Positions 12,024 to 23,921 of a DNA stretch of 64,000 bases are shown in pieces (position 1 is the first letter of the stretch; the number at the start of each line of letters is the position of its first letter). Source of the stretch: Notamacropus eugenii (lineage: Eukaryota > Chordata > Mammalia > Diprotodontia > Macropodidae); the NCBI RefSeq assembly GCF_028372415.1, contig NC_092875.1:341613123-341677122 (forward strand), read 5' to 3'. Under the pieces are notes generated by a model. That model was given only the letters and a program-made list of their open reading frames with translations, made no database searches and had not been told where the DNA came from. A program made the position numbers and the translations under genes.

Positions 12024-14025
12024 TATGTGTGTAATCCCACCAACTACCCAGATACTGAAAAGTTTCAAGAGTTACAAATATTGTCTTTCCATGTAGGAAT
12101 GTAAACAGTTCAACTTTAATAAGTCCCTTATGACTTCTCTTTGCTATTTACCTTTTCATGCTTCTCTTCATTCTTGTGTTTGAAAGTCAGATTTTCTTTT
12201 CAGCTCTGGTCTTTTCATCAAGAATGCTTGAAAGTCCTCAATTTCATTGAAAGACCATTTTTTCCCTTGAAGTATTATACTCAGTTTTGCTGGGTAGGTG
12301 ATTCTTGGTTTTAGTCCTGGTTCCTTTGACTTCTGAAATATCCTATTCCAAGCCCTTCCATCCCTTAATGTAGAAGCTGCTAGATCTTGTGTTATCCTGA
12401 TTGTATTTCCATAATACTTGAATTGTTTCTTTCTAGCTGCTTGCAATATTTTCTCCTTGACCTGGGAACTTTGAAATTCGGCCACAATGTTCCTAGGAGT
12501 TTCTCTTTTTGGATCTCTTTTAGGCAGTGATCTGTGGATTCCTTCAATACTTATTTTGTCTTCTGGTTCTAGAATATCAGGGCAGTTTTCCTTGATAATT
12601 TCATGAAAGATGATGTCCAGGCTCTTTTTTTTGATCATGGCTTTCAGGTAATCCCATAATTTTTAAATTGTCTCTCCTGGATCTATTTTCCAGATCAGTT
12701 GTTTTTCCAATGAGATATTTCACATTATCTTCCATTTTTTTATTCTTTTGGTTTTGTTTTGTGGTTTCTTGGTTTCTCATAAAGTCATTAGCCTCCATCT
12801 GTTCCATTCTAATTTTTAAAGAACTATTTTCTTCAGTGAGCTTTTGGACCTCCTTTTCCATTTGGCTAATTCTGCTTTTGAAAGCATTCTTCTCCTCATT
12901 GGCTTTTTGAACCTCTTTTGCCAATTGAGTTAGCCTATTTTTCAAGGTGTTATTTTCTTCAGCATTTTTTTGGGTCTCCTTTAGCAAGGTGTTGAGCTGC
13001 TTTTCATGCTTTTCTTGCATCTCATTTCTCTTCCCAGTTTTTCCTCCACCTCTCTAACTTGATTTTCAAAATCCTTTTTGAGCTTTTCCATGGCCTGAGC
13101 CCATTGAATATTTATTTTGGATGTTTGGGATACAGAAGCCTTGACTTTTATGTCTTTCCCTGATGGTGAGAATTGTTCTTCCTTATCAGAAAGGATGGGA
13201 GGAGATATCTGTTCACCAAGAAAGTAACCTTCTATGGTCTTATTTTTTTTCCCCTTTTTTGGGCATTTTCCCAACCAGTTACTTGACTTTTGGGTCCTTT
13301 ATCAAGGGTAGGGTATACTCTGGGGACCTGTAAGATACCAGTTCCTCCAAGGTGGCACAATCAAGTCTGTACTGGTCTGGACGCAGAGAGGGATTTTTAT
13401 GCCCAGAATCTTAGCAGATACCTCTCCACAGCCACTTGGCCTCCAGTTCCCAAGTCAGCACTGCGGGCTGATTTTCAGATAAGCTGGATGGGCAGGTCCT
13501 CCATTCAGTGTGAGACAAAGACCAGCTTGGCCAGAGCCTCCACCTAGGGCGGAGGCAAGACTCAGCTCTTCAATGCCCCCAGGGGTTTTTACTTCTGTAA
13601 GGGCTGCGGAGCAGGCTCTGTGGCAGCTGCCTGCTGCTGGAGCTATGGGAAAGCCCTTCTCCCTTCCTGGCCTGCTGATTAAACCCCGTCACTGACCTTT
13701 GACGCCTGTGGGCAGAGGGATCAGAGGCCCCACTACTGCGACTAGAGATTCCGCCCCTGAGGTGACCTCCTCCCAGAATCTCGGTGCACTGTGCCTCTCG
13801 GCCATGGCTGACCTGGGCTCTGCGCTTGGCTCCGCATCCAGCACAACTATGCAACCGATGTTTCTGTTGGCCTTTCAGGTCACCGTGGGCTGGAAATCTC
13901 CATTCTGTTGTTCTCCACTTCTGCTGCTCCAGAATTTGTTGAGAGTCCCTCTCTACAGGTATTTTACGGGCTGTGGGGAGGACCCTGCGGAAGTGTGTCT
14001 TTCTAGTCTGCCATCTTGGCTCCGC
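11195..14025 (-). mobile_element. Half-L1 (HAL1-like) element C, nearly full length, nested in an older L1
   Basis: Minus-strand order: 5' end with GCGGAGCCAAGATGGCAGAC (14,024 downward), 5' UTR (13,285-14,025), ORF1 (12,168-13,274), purine-rich 3' region with a TG/CA microsatellite, and an A-rich tail beginning at about 11,199. No ORF2. The host sequence on both sides is one L1 ORF1 coiled coil, interrupted at an A-T(7-8)-AA site that is repeated at 11,186-11,196 and 14,026-14,035. About 2.83 kb. Confidence 0.84.
12168..13274 (-). pseudogene. L1-type ORF1 of half-L1 C, two frame breaks
   Basis: Three overlapping minus-strand frames rebuild one ORF1-like product: 12,981-13,274 (start MGKCPKKGKKNKTIEGYFLG, acidic/Ser region and start of the coiled coil), 12,601-13,020 (coiled coil with EEKNAFKSRISQMEKEVQKL, then YLIGKTTDLENRSRRDNLKI at the RRM), and 12,168-12,638 (RRM/CTD with FQSSQVKEKILQAARKKQ and RITYPAKLSIILQ). 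Breaks fall near 13,020 and 12,620. The expected role is RNA binding and trimerisation in the L1 particle; this copy cannot make an intact protein. Confidence 0.8.
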
Positions 14026-14902
14026 ATTTTTTTAAGGTGTTATTTTCTTCAGTATTTTATGGGTCCCCTTTAGCAAATAGTTGATTCAGTTTTCATGATT
14101 TTCTTGTATCACTTTCATTTCGCTTCCCAATTTTTCCTCTCCTCTTACTTAATTTTCAAAATCTTTTTGAGCTCTTCCATGACCTGTGACCAATTCATTT
14201 TTCTTGGAGGCTTTTGATGTAGGACCTTTGACTTTATTGTCTTATTCTGGTTGTATTTTTTAATCTGTCACCAAAGCAAGATTCTGTTATCTGAGGCTTA
14301 TTTTACAATGTTTGCTCATCTTCCCAGCCAAATACTTGACTTTCTAACTGTTTGTTAAGGTAGGGTTCTGCTTTCAGTGCGAGTGGGACAGGGATGTGGT
14401 ACTGCGGTACATATGGATATGGTGCTAGGGTTCAGGAGTTTTGTATGAACTGCTTGATCCTCCACCATCTGTGGGCCTAGAGCTTCAGAAGTAAGTGTAT
14501 CCCCTACCCCTACCTCCACTGCCCCAGGGCTGAGGCCAGACCCCAGTCAAACCACACTCCTCTTTCACCCAGGTTCCACAGAATTTTCTCACTGACCTTC
14601 AATGCTGTCTTTGGCGTTTTTGTGGTTTGAGAAGTTTGAAAACTGCCCCAGTTATCAGTGATTCAGTCCGCTAAGGCCTGCTCCAGCCATCTAGACTGGG
14701 GTGGCCCATGCTGGATTGTGCTCTGCTCCCAGTCCTGTGTGATATATCCTTCCTTTTGCCCTTGCTGGTTGGATTGGATATTTGTTTCACTCTGTAGTTT
14801 TATGGATCCTATAGCTGTAAAATTTGTTTAGAGTCATTTTTTACAGGTATTTGAAGGGTTTCGGAGGAGAGGTTTTACTCTGCCATCTTGGCTCTGCCCC
14901 TT
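14026..14902 (-). mobile_element. Older L1 (E), right part: ORF1 N-terminus and 5' UTR
   Basis: Continues the ORF1 coiled coil interrupted at 11,195 (AAGGTGTTATTTTCTTCAG at 14,034), then the ORF1 N-terminal region, then a 5' UTR that ends at 14,902 with GCCAAGATGGCA (RC at 14,882-14,893), the same 5' signature as elements A-C. All reading frames are broken. Confidence 0.72.
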
Positions 14903-16075
14903 CTTGGAACTCTATCCTATTTTGTCCTCAATCAATTATAAGTATGGAATGGAGTCAGATGGGATTAAAGAGCAATTATGTGAAAAATGATCAGGAGGTT
15001 GTAATAGACTAAAAGTTCTGTGCAGCTCTTCAATGTGCTGTGGTAGCCCAAAAGTCTTAATATGTCTCTATGTTGTATGAATGGAATACAACATTCATAA
15101 TGAGAGAGGTGGTAGTTGTCATTCAATTTTCAAACCACATCAGGAATACTGTTTCTAAGATGGTGAAGGAATTCAGATCACTCCACACAAAAATTTGATT
15201 AAAGTATATGGAGATGTTTTTCCTAGAGAAGGGAAACCTTTGGGCTAACACAGTAGCTAGCATTGATACAATATTTTCAGGTTTGCAAAGCCCTTAACAG
15301 ATGTTATCTCATATCATCTTTAGAACAACCTTAAGAGAAATGTGTTATCTCTGTTTTACAGATGAAGACCCTTAAACTAGAAGAGGTTAAGCAACTTGTC
15401 CAGGATCACACAGTTAGTGAGTGTCTAAGTCAGGATTCAAACTCAGATGATTCTCAGCAATCTAGAGCTATTTATAGTTATTGAAAGACTTATTCTACGA
15501 GAAAGTAGGATTAAATCTTTATGCTTGACCTTAAAGGATAGCATGGCATGGTGATATGCTGTTGACCAGAAGTCAGGGAAGATCTGACTTCAAATCCTTT
15601 CTCATATACTTAACTTGGTGATGTAGCTCAATGCTAGTCACTTAACGTCTTTAGGCTTGAGTTCCTCTTCTAAAAGGAGGAGGTTGGATTACATGGCCTC
15701 TGGTCCCTTGGAGCTCTAAATATATAGGATGGGATTAGAACTTATGTTTGAAAATCATAAGAATACACCGTTTAGTATTAGTGAAACAATTGTTAACAAT
15801 TAAACTTGTTCAAAAATAGATAGGTTTCCAGTGACTGGAAGTCTTCACATTAAAAGCTATATGAACATATCAGGAATGTTGTAGATGGGATTAAAACTTT
15901 GAATAAGTGATGAGCAAGATGATCTATGAGGTCTATTCCAACTCTGGAATTCTAGAATTTCCTTTAAAATATAAGTCTTTGAATGATTAGATGGAAGCGG
16001 CCTTAGAGAACATTGAGTCCAACCCCCTCCTTTCACAGACTTGGAAACAAACACAGAAAGGATAGTAGTATCAAT
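14903..16075. repeat. SINE cluster in intron
   Basis: 15,255-15,470 is a CORE-SINE (GTTTGCAAAGCCCTTAACAG, TTTTACAGATGAAGACCC, GGATCACACAGTTAG). 15,535-15,725 is a tRNA-head SINE (TAGTCACTTAACGTCTTTAG; GATTACATGGCCTCTGGTCC). 15,895-16,070 carries another degraded SINE (TGAGGTCTATTCCAACTCTG). 14,903-15,254 holds nothing recognised. Confidence 0.65.
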
Positions 16076-17675
16076 TACTTCTCTAGTTTATATTCTCACA
16101 GCATCCAATAAAATCTTTAGCCTCAAAGGCAACCAATCCATATGGTAACATGTAATTTCTTATACTCAATTTATGTCTTGCTCATCACCAATACTCCAGT
16201 ATTCCATTGTATCTGTGATTCCAAGTCCATCCTATTCTATGTCACTCTTGTTTATATTCCTCTATAAATGCAACACAGAGAGGTTTAATGTCTTAGGACC
16301 TCCCTGACCTTCTTTTGATGTAGTGCATACCAATGAAAGACATGGGTTATCCCTTGTATATTCCTTACTTCTGTTATGAGACCAAGCCATCTGCTTTGAT
16401 TTATTTCATGACATCCTTAACATCAATTCTGCCCAGTTACTGTTTCTTAAATGTTGCAACCTACTTATATGTACAATTTGCTTTTCCATTTCCCTTTGAG
16501 TGATCCTCAAATTAAATTTTTCGTAGATATTAAAGTCCCATGAACCATAGCCATCAGAGTGTCACTGGAAGGATTTTCGTGTTAAAGGATGGACATTTCA
16601 TTCAGAGAGTAACTTGGAGCCATCAAAAGGCTTTGCTGTCTCCCTAAAGTAGTCTAGCCTTCTCTCCTGTGATTCAATAATGGGCCCAGGTCATTATCCT
16701 TGGAGAATTAAAAGGAAGGCCTTGAAGGAATCATACTTTTGCGAAAGATTGCATATTCTCTGCTAGTGGTAACCACACTTGCTTTCAGCTGTTTTTAAAA
16801 TCTACTGACTTAACTGCTTGCTATTCTAAAATTTTAGTTAACAGTTTACTTTGGGCTAGTTTTAGTAAATGGGCTAGAATGTCTGATACTAGTCTTTAAG
16901 TTTTTTAGGGTCATGATCCTAGTTGCCAACTTCTGTGTCCTTCAGTTTGGTCTTTGAATCTTTATGTGCCTTTTAAGTTTAGTGGACTGAATTTTTCCTT
17001 CTCTTTGGAGAACTTGTTTTACACTGCCAGGATTAGGAGTTAGTAGCTTCTTTAATCCTAAATCCTTTTAACTCCTTTAATCCTAGTGGAAGATAGGCAG
17101 TTCCCAACTTAAAAAAAAATAATGTTCATAAGTTTGTTTGTAATTTAGTCCTTTAGAACTTATTATCCATTATCCTCAGATATATGAGGAAATTATTAGT
17201 ATTTGTACAATATAATATGTAATTAATATAATATAAACCTCATAAATGGTAGTTAGAATTAGAATATTATTACACAAGCCTATTTAATTCATAAAGTGAC
17301 TGAAACAGTATTTTTAAAATAAAAATCAGAAAACTTTTAAAATACATTTTATAAAAATGGAAAAGAGAAAACAGATACAAAAGTTTTAAAATTTACTTTG
17401 AATGCTAGTACTTGAAGAAAAGCAGGTTTAATTGGCAAGATAGAAGGCAAATGAATATCCTTGAATATTCTAAAAAGAATCTGAGAATGCTTTCAAAGAT
17501 TTAATTACTTGAAAATGTATTCCTTTACTATGACTTAGTGAAGGTAAAATAGTAGTACTACCAGTATAGGTTGAAATTTTTGGTTCACGAAGGAAAAGGA
17601 ATGAGGAAATTTTCCAGAGATATTAGACAGGAATTAGAAGAGAAGGAGAAGGAAAAGGACATAAGGGGGCAAAAG

Positions 17676-17769
<94 letters not shown>

Positions 17770-20700
17770 CATGACATGGGGGTTACGGAAGTGGGGAATC
17801 TGCTGTCTTGAGGCCCCATGTGGTTCTTTAGGCCCTCAAGTATGACCTTTTGACTGAATATGAACTTAATAGAACAAATTCTTTTATTAAGGGGATTTGC
17901 CCCTGCTAGAACCTCCAATTTCTACTCTTTCTCTTGACATATCTGCCCAGGAGGGGAAAAAGAAATGGACAAAGTTTGTGATGGGAAGGCAGTTTTGACA
18001 AGTTTCTGTCTACCCATTTTTCCTCCCCAACAGTTTATAATGCCCTTGATCTGCCCAAATGACCTCATATAGCAGCATCATATTTGTCTTATATTCTACC
18101 ATTCCTTTAGTGTACCTCATTTCAACTGAATTTTATGAAGGAGGTAGCCACGTTAAATTGATTCACACTCATTCCTTACCACCATCTAAAGATCTGTGTA
18201 GTTTAATACATGACACATGAACCCAAATTTATCTCTTAATTGATAGAATTTCAGGCAGTGTGAGATAAATCAAATTTTTTAAGTAGTGTAGAGCTAGAGA
18301 TTTGGGGGAAGGGGACCTTCCTACATCTTATGTTATGTTTCTACTCAGCCTAGGGTAAAAAGTCTGATCCTGGAAACGGAGCATAAAGAGTCTTTGTGAT
18401 GTCCTTTCTTCCTTTATACTTGGAAAGACCTAGCTACTATTGCTTTTATTCATTCTCCCCACCTCCCCTTGGTCAAAGTCTGAAACCTAGTTTCTTTATG
18501 AAGAGGGGAAAACCTGGCTATTGAGAGGACATGAACTAAGCTGTCTTGCCTCTAATCATTTAGGAGTAAGCATATTTGTCAAGTAGAGGTTTCTGTGCAA
18601 TGGAAGAAAATGCTAAATTTCAGCTAAGGAGATAGTGGAAATAAAAGTGTAATTTTTTCCCCCATTCAAATTCACAGACCCTTTGAAATTTATCCATAGA
18701 CCCGTTGGGGAATCTGGGTGGCAGTTTTAAGAACTATTGATCTAGTCTATAGGCAATCCTTTAGCCACTTAAAGACAGCTATCTTACTCAAGTTTTTTCC
18801 TTTCTGGGCAAAATACACCAAGTTATTTAACTTGATAATTAACTTTATATCATTTTTAAAATAGCAAAATACACAAATATAGGAAGACATGGAGAAGTTC
18901 ACATGGGAAAAAAATTAAACCTCGGGGTTTTAATTGAGCATAAATATAAACCACTGGGGTAAAATGACAGCCAATCCCAATTCCCTCCCCTCCTCAGACT
19001 GCTAATTTGGTATTAAATTTGTTCCAGCCTTATAGGCCATCAACTTATTTTTGGATATTGACGTTATCTGGTATGTTAAGCATTTCTCCCACATTTGTGT
19101 CACGAACAAATTTGATAAGTATTCCATTTATGCCTGATTACCTTTCCAGGACTCCATAATTGTAGGCCTTTCATGTGAACACTGAGCCATTAATTCTATT
19201 AATAATATTTGTTAATAAATATTTTTGGATCTATCCATTCAACCAGTTTACTATCTACCTGATTATACTTAAATTTAGGTCGCATTTCTCCATATTATTC
19301 ACAAGGATAAATCATGAGAGACTATTAGGAACATTTTGTAGATGTCTTAGTAAGCTGTATTTTGTGACATTCCCTGATCTACTTATCTAATAACTTAATC
19401 AGAAGAGGAAATGAATTCCCATCATTTCTAGTCTAAGGTGCAACAATGACTAGTTGTACTTTATTGGACCAAAGTTATTGAAAAGTATTCTCATAAATAA
19501 CTATTAAGTGACTTTTATATAGCACTTTAAGGTGATTAAGCTAAGATATTATTAGTTTTTCTGCTGTTGGTAGAGAACTCTAATAGGTGTCCTGGTAATT
19601 GAAGGTCTCTGTTACTGTTATTTCATGTATCTGTGTAGGGCTAATGATTTGTTTTCTAAACTTCTCATCTATTTCCTCCTCCTTTCTAGGACATTTAGAG
19701 TACATATGCATCAAAATATCCCTTATGTTTCTCCTCCTATAGGTCTTCATTGAAATGCTCTCTACCTAACTTCCTATTTCTGACTTCTGGATTTTCTTCT
19801 GTGGTTAAATCTTTTTAATAGATCCCTACACTGTTTATTCAGTTCTTTTTAAATAAGTTATATGTTTCCTATCTTCTAGTCATGGGATTATTCCACCAAG
19901 TGTCTGTGATAATTTATGAAGTCAAATTTGCTTCCTTGTGTTAGAATCTCTAGTTGACCTTGATTCTCATACTTCATGCATGTATACCTAGATATCTGAG
20001 GACTTTTTTTTTTTTTGGTCTCCTATTCTTCCTGCATTGTGGCTATTCTGTGTTATCTAGCTAGGTAATATACTAATACAGTATAGAGATGTTGCCTTAT
20101 ATACTGACATAAAGATACTGTAGATCCAAATGTTTTTATAAAGCTACAACCTGATTCATTCCTCATTCCCTTTTCTGAAGTTCACAAAAATCACTTCCCA
20201 ATCCTATAGTCCCTGCGCTTCTCCTTTAAGCACAGTCCCTGTTTCTTATTTCATTTAGAGATTGGGCAGTGATTGGGTGACTTGGACCCAGGCCTATCTT
20301 TATTATTGCCCAGGGTGAAGCCAAAACTCTCCCTCAGGACCCAGTTCCACCCTTCATGGGTTCTATAAGATCAAGTGATTTTTCCCTAAGAAGCTGAAGT
20401 GGGATGAAAGGAGGTGCACTGTCAGCCTGCCTTGCTGACCCCTTTCTGAGGTATTGACTGAACTACTTCATAGGTTATTTATGAGGCAAGTATTATATTA
20501 AAAGGGTAAGCATTTATTATTTTATATATATGCATAGTTTGTTGCTCAAGAAATATGAGCTCACAGCTTCAAAAACAGGGAAAACACAAGAAATAATTTA
20601 TCCATCTTACCTATCTGATATGGGTACTTCATAACATAATTTTTATTTCTAATACCATTCCCCCCGCCCCCATATACAACAAAGGATAGGAATACTGATT

Positions 20701-20890
20701 TAATTGCACCAAAATTCATCTGGCTAAACATGTTTCCAAAGCTCTGCATTTCCTTATGATCCTGAAGAACCAAATTGCATTATTACTGTTTGTTCATTTT
20801 GTAAGCCTCTTGAGGTGGTCAGCTTGTTAGCTAAGTAGCCATTCTTGTTGTAACTTCAGCAAATGCTAATACAAAGTTATTTCACTACAG
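16076..20890. other. Probable last intron of RPRD1A, mostly unique DNA
   Basis: No coding frame or structured RNA seen apart from a long (TG)n at 17,679-17,767. The stretch ends at the acceptor TTATTTCACTACAG (20,877-20,890) of the RPRD1A terminal exon. I looked for the preceding RPRD1A coiled-coil exon here and did not find it. Confidence 0.6.
17679..17767. repeat. (TG)n microsatellite, about 44 units
   Basis: An uninterrupted TG run of about 89 bp. It generates an artefactual open frame of alternating Cys-Val. Likely length-polymorphic and able to form Z-DNA. Confidence 0.97.
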
Positions 20891-21040
20891 GAATACAAGC
20901 GCAAGTTAGCCAGAGTGTCCCAGGTTCGGAAAGAACTCCGGTCTCGAATCCAGAACTTGCCAGATTTGTCTCGGTTGCCCAACGTCACAGGTAGCCATGT
21001 GCACCTGCCATTTGCTGGAGACATCTACAGTGAGGATTGA
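20891..21040 (+). CDS. RPRD1A: RPRD1A, terminal coding exon (C-terminal 49 residues)
   Basis: RPRD1A (P15RS) is a nuclear protein that binds the phosphorylated RNA polymerase II C-terminal domain through an N-terminal CID domain and dimerises through a C-terminal coiled coil; it recruits CTD phosphatase activity. Only the last coding exon is in this window. A pyrimidine-containing acceptor ending CACTACAG precedes GAATACAAGCGC; the frame opens in phase 0 and reads EYKRKLARVSQVRKEL, then LPDLSRLPNVTG, and ends FAGDIYSED followed by TGA at 21,038-21,040. The FAGDIYSED ending separates it from the paralogue RPRD1B. The charged first half is the end of the coiled coil. I saw no earlier exon between 1 and 20,890, so the preceding exons probably lie upstream of the window and the left 20 kb would be intron. 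An internal CAG|GTAGCC could act as a cryptic donor. Confidence 0.93.
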   Translation, partial: EYKRKLARVSQVRKELRSRIQNLPDLSRLPNVTGSHVHLPFAGDIYSED

Positions 21041-22959
21041 TGGCAGCAGCTTTTTCCAGGGCCTCAGGACTTTGCAAGAGCTGAAGATAGGTTAAGTGGA
21101 TAGTCTTGTAGTATTATTTTTGTACATTGTTGAAAAAGTGAAACAAACACGGATATCCCCAACAAAATACAAGAAAATATTAAAAATATTTAAAATGTTG
21201 GGTTTTTTCCTATTTTATTGGCAAGTTAACATTACAATTTAAAAACTGACATCTATGTGTTAATATGTTCACAAAGAAGTGATTATTTTAAAAAGATCCT
21301 TTTATATATTTTTTGATCCAGGGCCCTGAGAGAAACTAAAACCTTTCTATTTTTCTTTATGTAATTTTGAAAGTTCCTCTTTATGTTTCTGCATTAATAT
21401 GTGAATGTAACTTCAATATCTAATCACTGTATAATATGTAATTTCTTCAGGAAAAGAACTAATCAGGAAGTTGGGACATTATTCTCATATATTATAAAGA
21501 TTTGATGGTAAAGAGGACATAAAGTTGACAGATTAAGGCTAAGCTTACCCTGGTCTATCAACCCCAATGTCTCCTTGTCTGTGCCTCTCAGTGCTTTTGA
21601 TTCAACACACATGAAAATGAAAATCATTTTGTGAGTCAAACTGAGGACATTCACATTCTAAAGATAATATTTAAACTGACAAGAGAGTAATTTTTCTGAA
21701 CTTAGTGGAAACTTTGTTTAATATTACAAGAATATGGAAACAAGTCAGAGTATCCCAGAATAGACTTCAGTTATCACCCCAACTCACTGTGTCCCTGAGC
21801 ACATCGACATTTCATTTATATGTTGTCACTGGTACAGTAGAAGAGTCTAATTTGCTTATTGCCTATTAAAAGCATAACCTTGTATATCTTAATTCACCAA
21901 CTTTCAATGTAGGAAAAACAGCATGCTTAATTGGGTAATACATTGAGTATGCCACCATTTATTACTTGAAGAAACAAACTTGGAATTGCTTTGTAGGAAT
22001 TCGTGAATTCAAAGAGCTGATTCCCTCAAAATATTCTTGATTCTGGAGCTAATTTTATGAGGTATGAATTTTTATCTCCCAGCCATGGAGATAAGTCTCA
22101 GCTTTATCTTAAGTATAGTTGATCTCATTAATGTGAAGAAATCTGTAAAATCAGTTGGGCTATAAAAATACATTTTATTGCTTTTCCCAACAATAAAACC
22201 TTAAAAACTTTAGGGTTATTTTCAGCTCCAGTATCCAGACAGCATTACAGATAGAACCTTGTAGATGAGTTGTAGTGTTCTGTGTAATTGCCTGGAACAC
22301 TTTTAATGTCCCCTCAGTTTTTGAATAAAAAGCAGAGTAGATCTGGTATACTTTGCATGTATCCACAGTTACCAAAACAAATATGGTATTTTCTTTTATT
22401 TGTAACACTGTTAGAGCTATTCGATCCCATGCTTTCTTTTTAAAGTGCATTTTTAGCATTGGGTTTGTACCAGGTAATAGCCATTTTAGTATAATTGTTC
22501 ATGAAATTGTCAATAAATGATGGAAATTTTTCATTTTGTGCATTGCTTTGCAGATTAGACATTTTCATTTCCATTGTAAGTATACATGACCTAGAATAGA
22601 CAATAAATTATCATCTCTTTTTACATCTTAGGAACCAAAAAGCCTACATAGTCTCAGTGTCTTCAGTGTAAATATTTCTTTTTCAGTATTAGTCATATTC
22701 ATAGATAGTGTGCATGTATAAATAGAAGGGGAATATTTATTTTCTAACATAACTATGGAAAAATATCATAATAGTGAGGGAACTTCATAAAGTGCATTTT
22801 TATAAAACCTGTGAAGAAATTTAGAAAAATTTCATCTTTCACGTAGTAAATGTGTGAGTAGAAATTGCACTGGTATACTCTGAGCTCTCCCCAGCTCATA
22901 AACACATATATGAAGCTCCTCAGTTACAAATGCTCTGTGTTACAAAAGTCTGAAGGTTG

Positions 22960-23570
22960 GTTTGTTTGGGTCTTCTTTTCCAGTCTTAGCATTTATAAAT
23001 GGCAACCATTCCTACCTTCCAGGATAATATTCTATTGGGGGGTGGAGCGAGAGATATAACACACAAACAGATAAACATTTAAAGAGGAGGAGAAAATTAT
23101 ATCAAATGGGAACATCAGAAAATGCTTCCCATAGGTCATGGCACATGGATAGGGCCTTGATGAAACCAAGGGAGGCAAAAACGCCAGTGAGGAATGAGTA
23201 CATTCCAAGTTTTAGGACCATTTTTGCAAAGTCATGGAAGTGGGAAATAGAATTTCAGAGTCAGCGAATAGCAAATAGGCCAGCTTGACTAGAACACAGA
23301 GTGCATGAAGGGGACTGTGAAACAAGCCTAGAAATGTTGATTGGAAGCCACCACGTGTGTGCCTTTAAATGCCAAGATGAAAAGTTTGTATTTTATCTAG
23401 TGGCAATAGCTTTTGAAGGCTTTTTAGCAGGGGAGTGGCATGGTCACATGTGATTTAGGAAGATCATTTTAGCAGCAATGTGATGGCTAGAAGGAGAAAT
23501 CTGGAATCCAGTTCTGTTGGTGGGGCCCAGGTGAGAGGTGATGACTGCCTGAACTAGGTGACTTAGTATA
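22960..23570 (+). repeat. Ancient interspersed repeat, unclassified (L2-associated type)
   Basis: Contains phrases seen in many mammalian copies: GCAAAGTCATGGAAGTGGGA, AAATAGGCCAGCTTGACTAG, GGAGTGGCATGGTCACATGT, AGGAAGATCATTTTAGCAGC and CCAGGTGAGAGGTGATGACTG. Not protein-coding, although a 60-codon frame at 23,106 runs through it. A related 5' portion is at 48,325-48,590. Confidence 0.6.
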
Positions 23571-23723
23571 CATCTTCTCATAGAAATGATACTATAAATA
23601 TTTAGGTTCTCAGGCTAGCCCATAAAAACCTGTCTGGAAACCTCGTGTATTTAACCCCATCATAGCTATACCTGTAGTATTGTAGATCCTAACTAGAGAA
23701 CTTTGGCAGGGGAAGACTCTTCT

Positions 23724-23921
23724 TTAAAAAGAGGAGATAGCAGTAATTTGTACAGTTTAGATACTGGACCTCACTTTTGAAATCAAGCTTTTGCAAGGAG
23801 CCTCTGTGGAGAAGAAAAAAAAATCAGAGGCTCTACTGGCCTAATTCTTTTAAAATAAATATACCATCCTTTTTGGATTTCCCAGATCAAAAATACCATT
23901 AGAATGAAAGGACATAATGAG
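23724..23921 (+). repeat. Direct repeat copy 1 (about 200 bp)
   Basis: Aligns along its length with 25,190-25,385. Shared blocks include CTTCTTTAAAA/CTTCTTAAAA, AATCAAGCTT, CCATCCTT-TTGGATTT and TCAAAAATACCATTAG-ATGAAA. Roughly 75-80% identical by eye. Confidence 0.8.

Noticed and set aside
17571..17774. 67-codon frame ending in a Cys-Val repeat
   Set aside because: Translation of the (TG)n microsatellite.
1..20890. Further RPRD1A exons
   Set aside because: I looked for the penultimate coiled-coil exon and other CID exons and saw none; repeats fill most of the left part.
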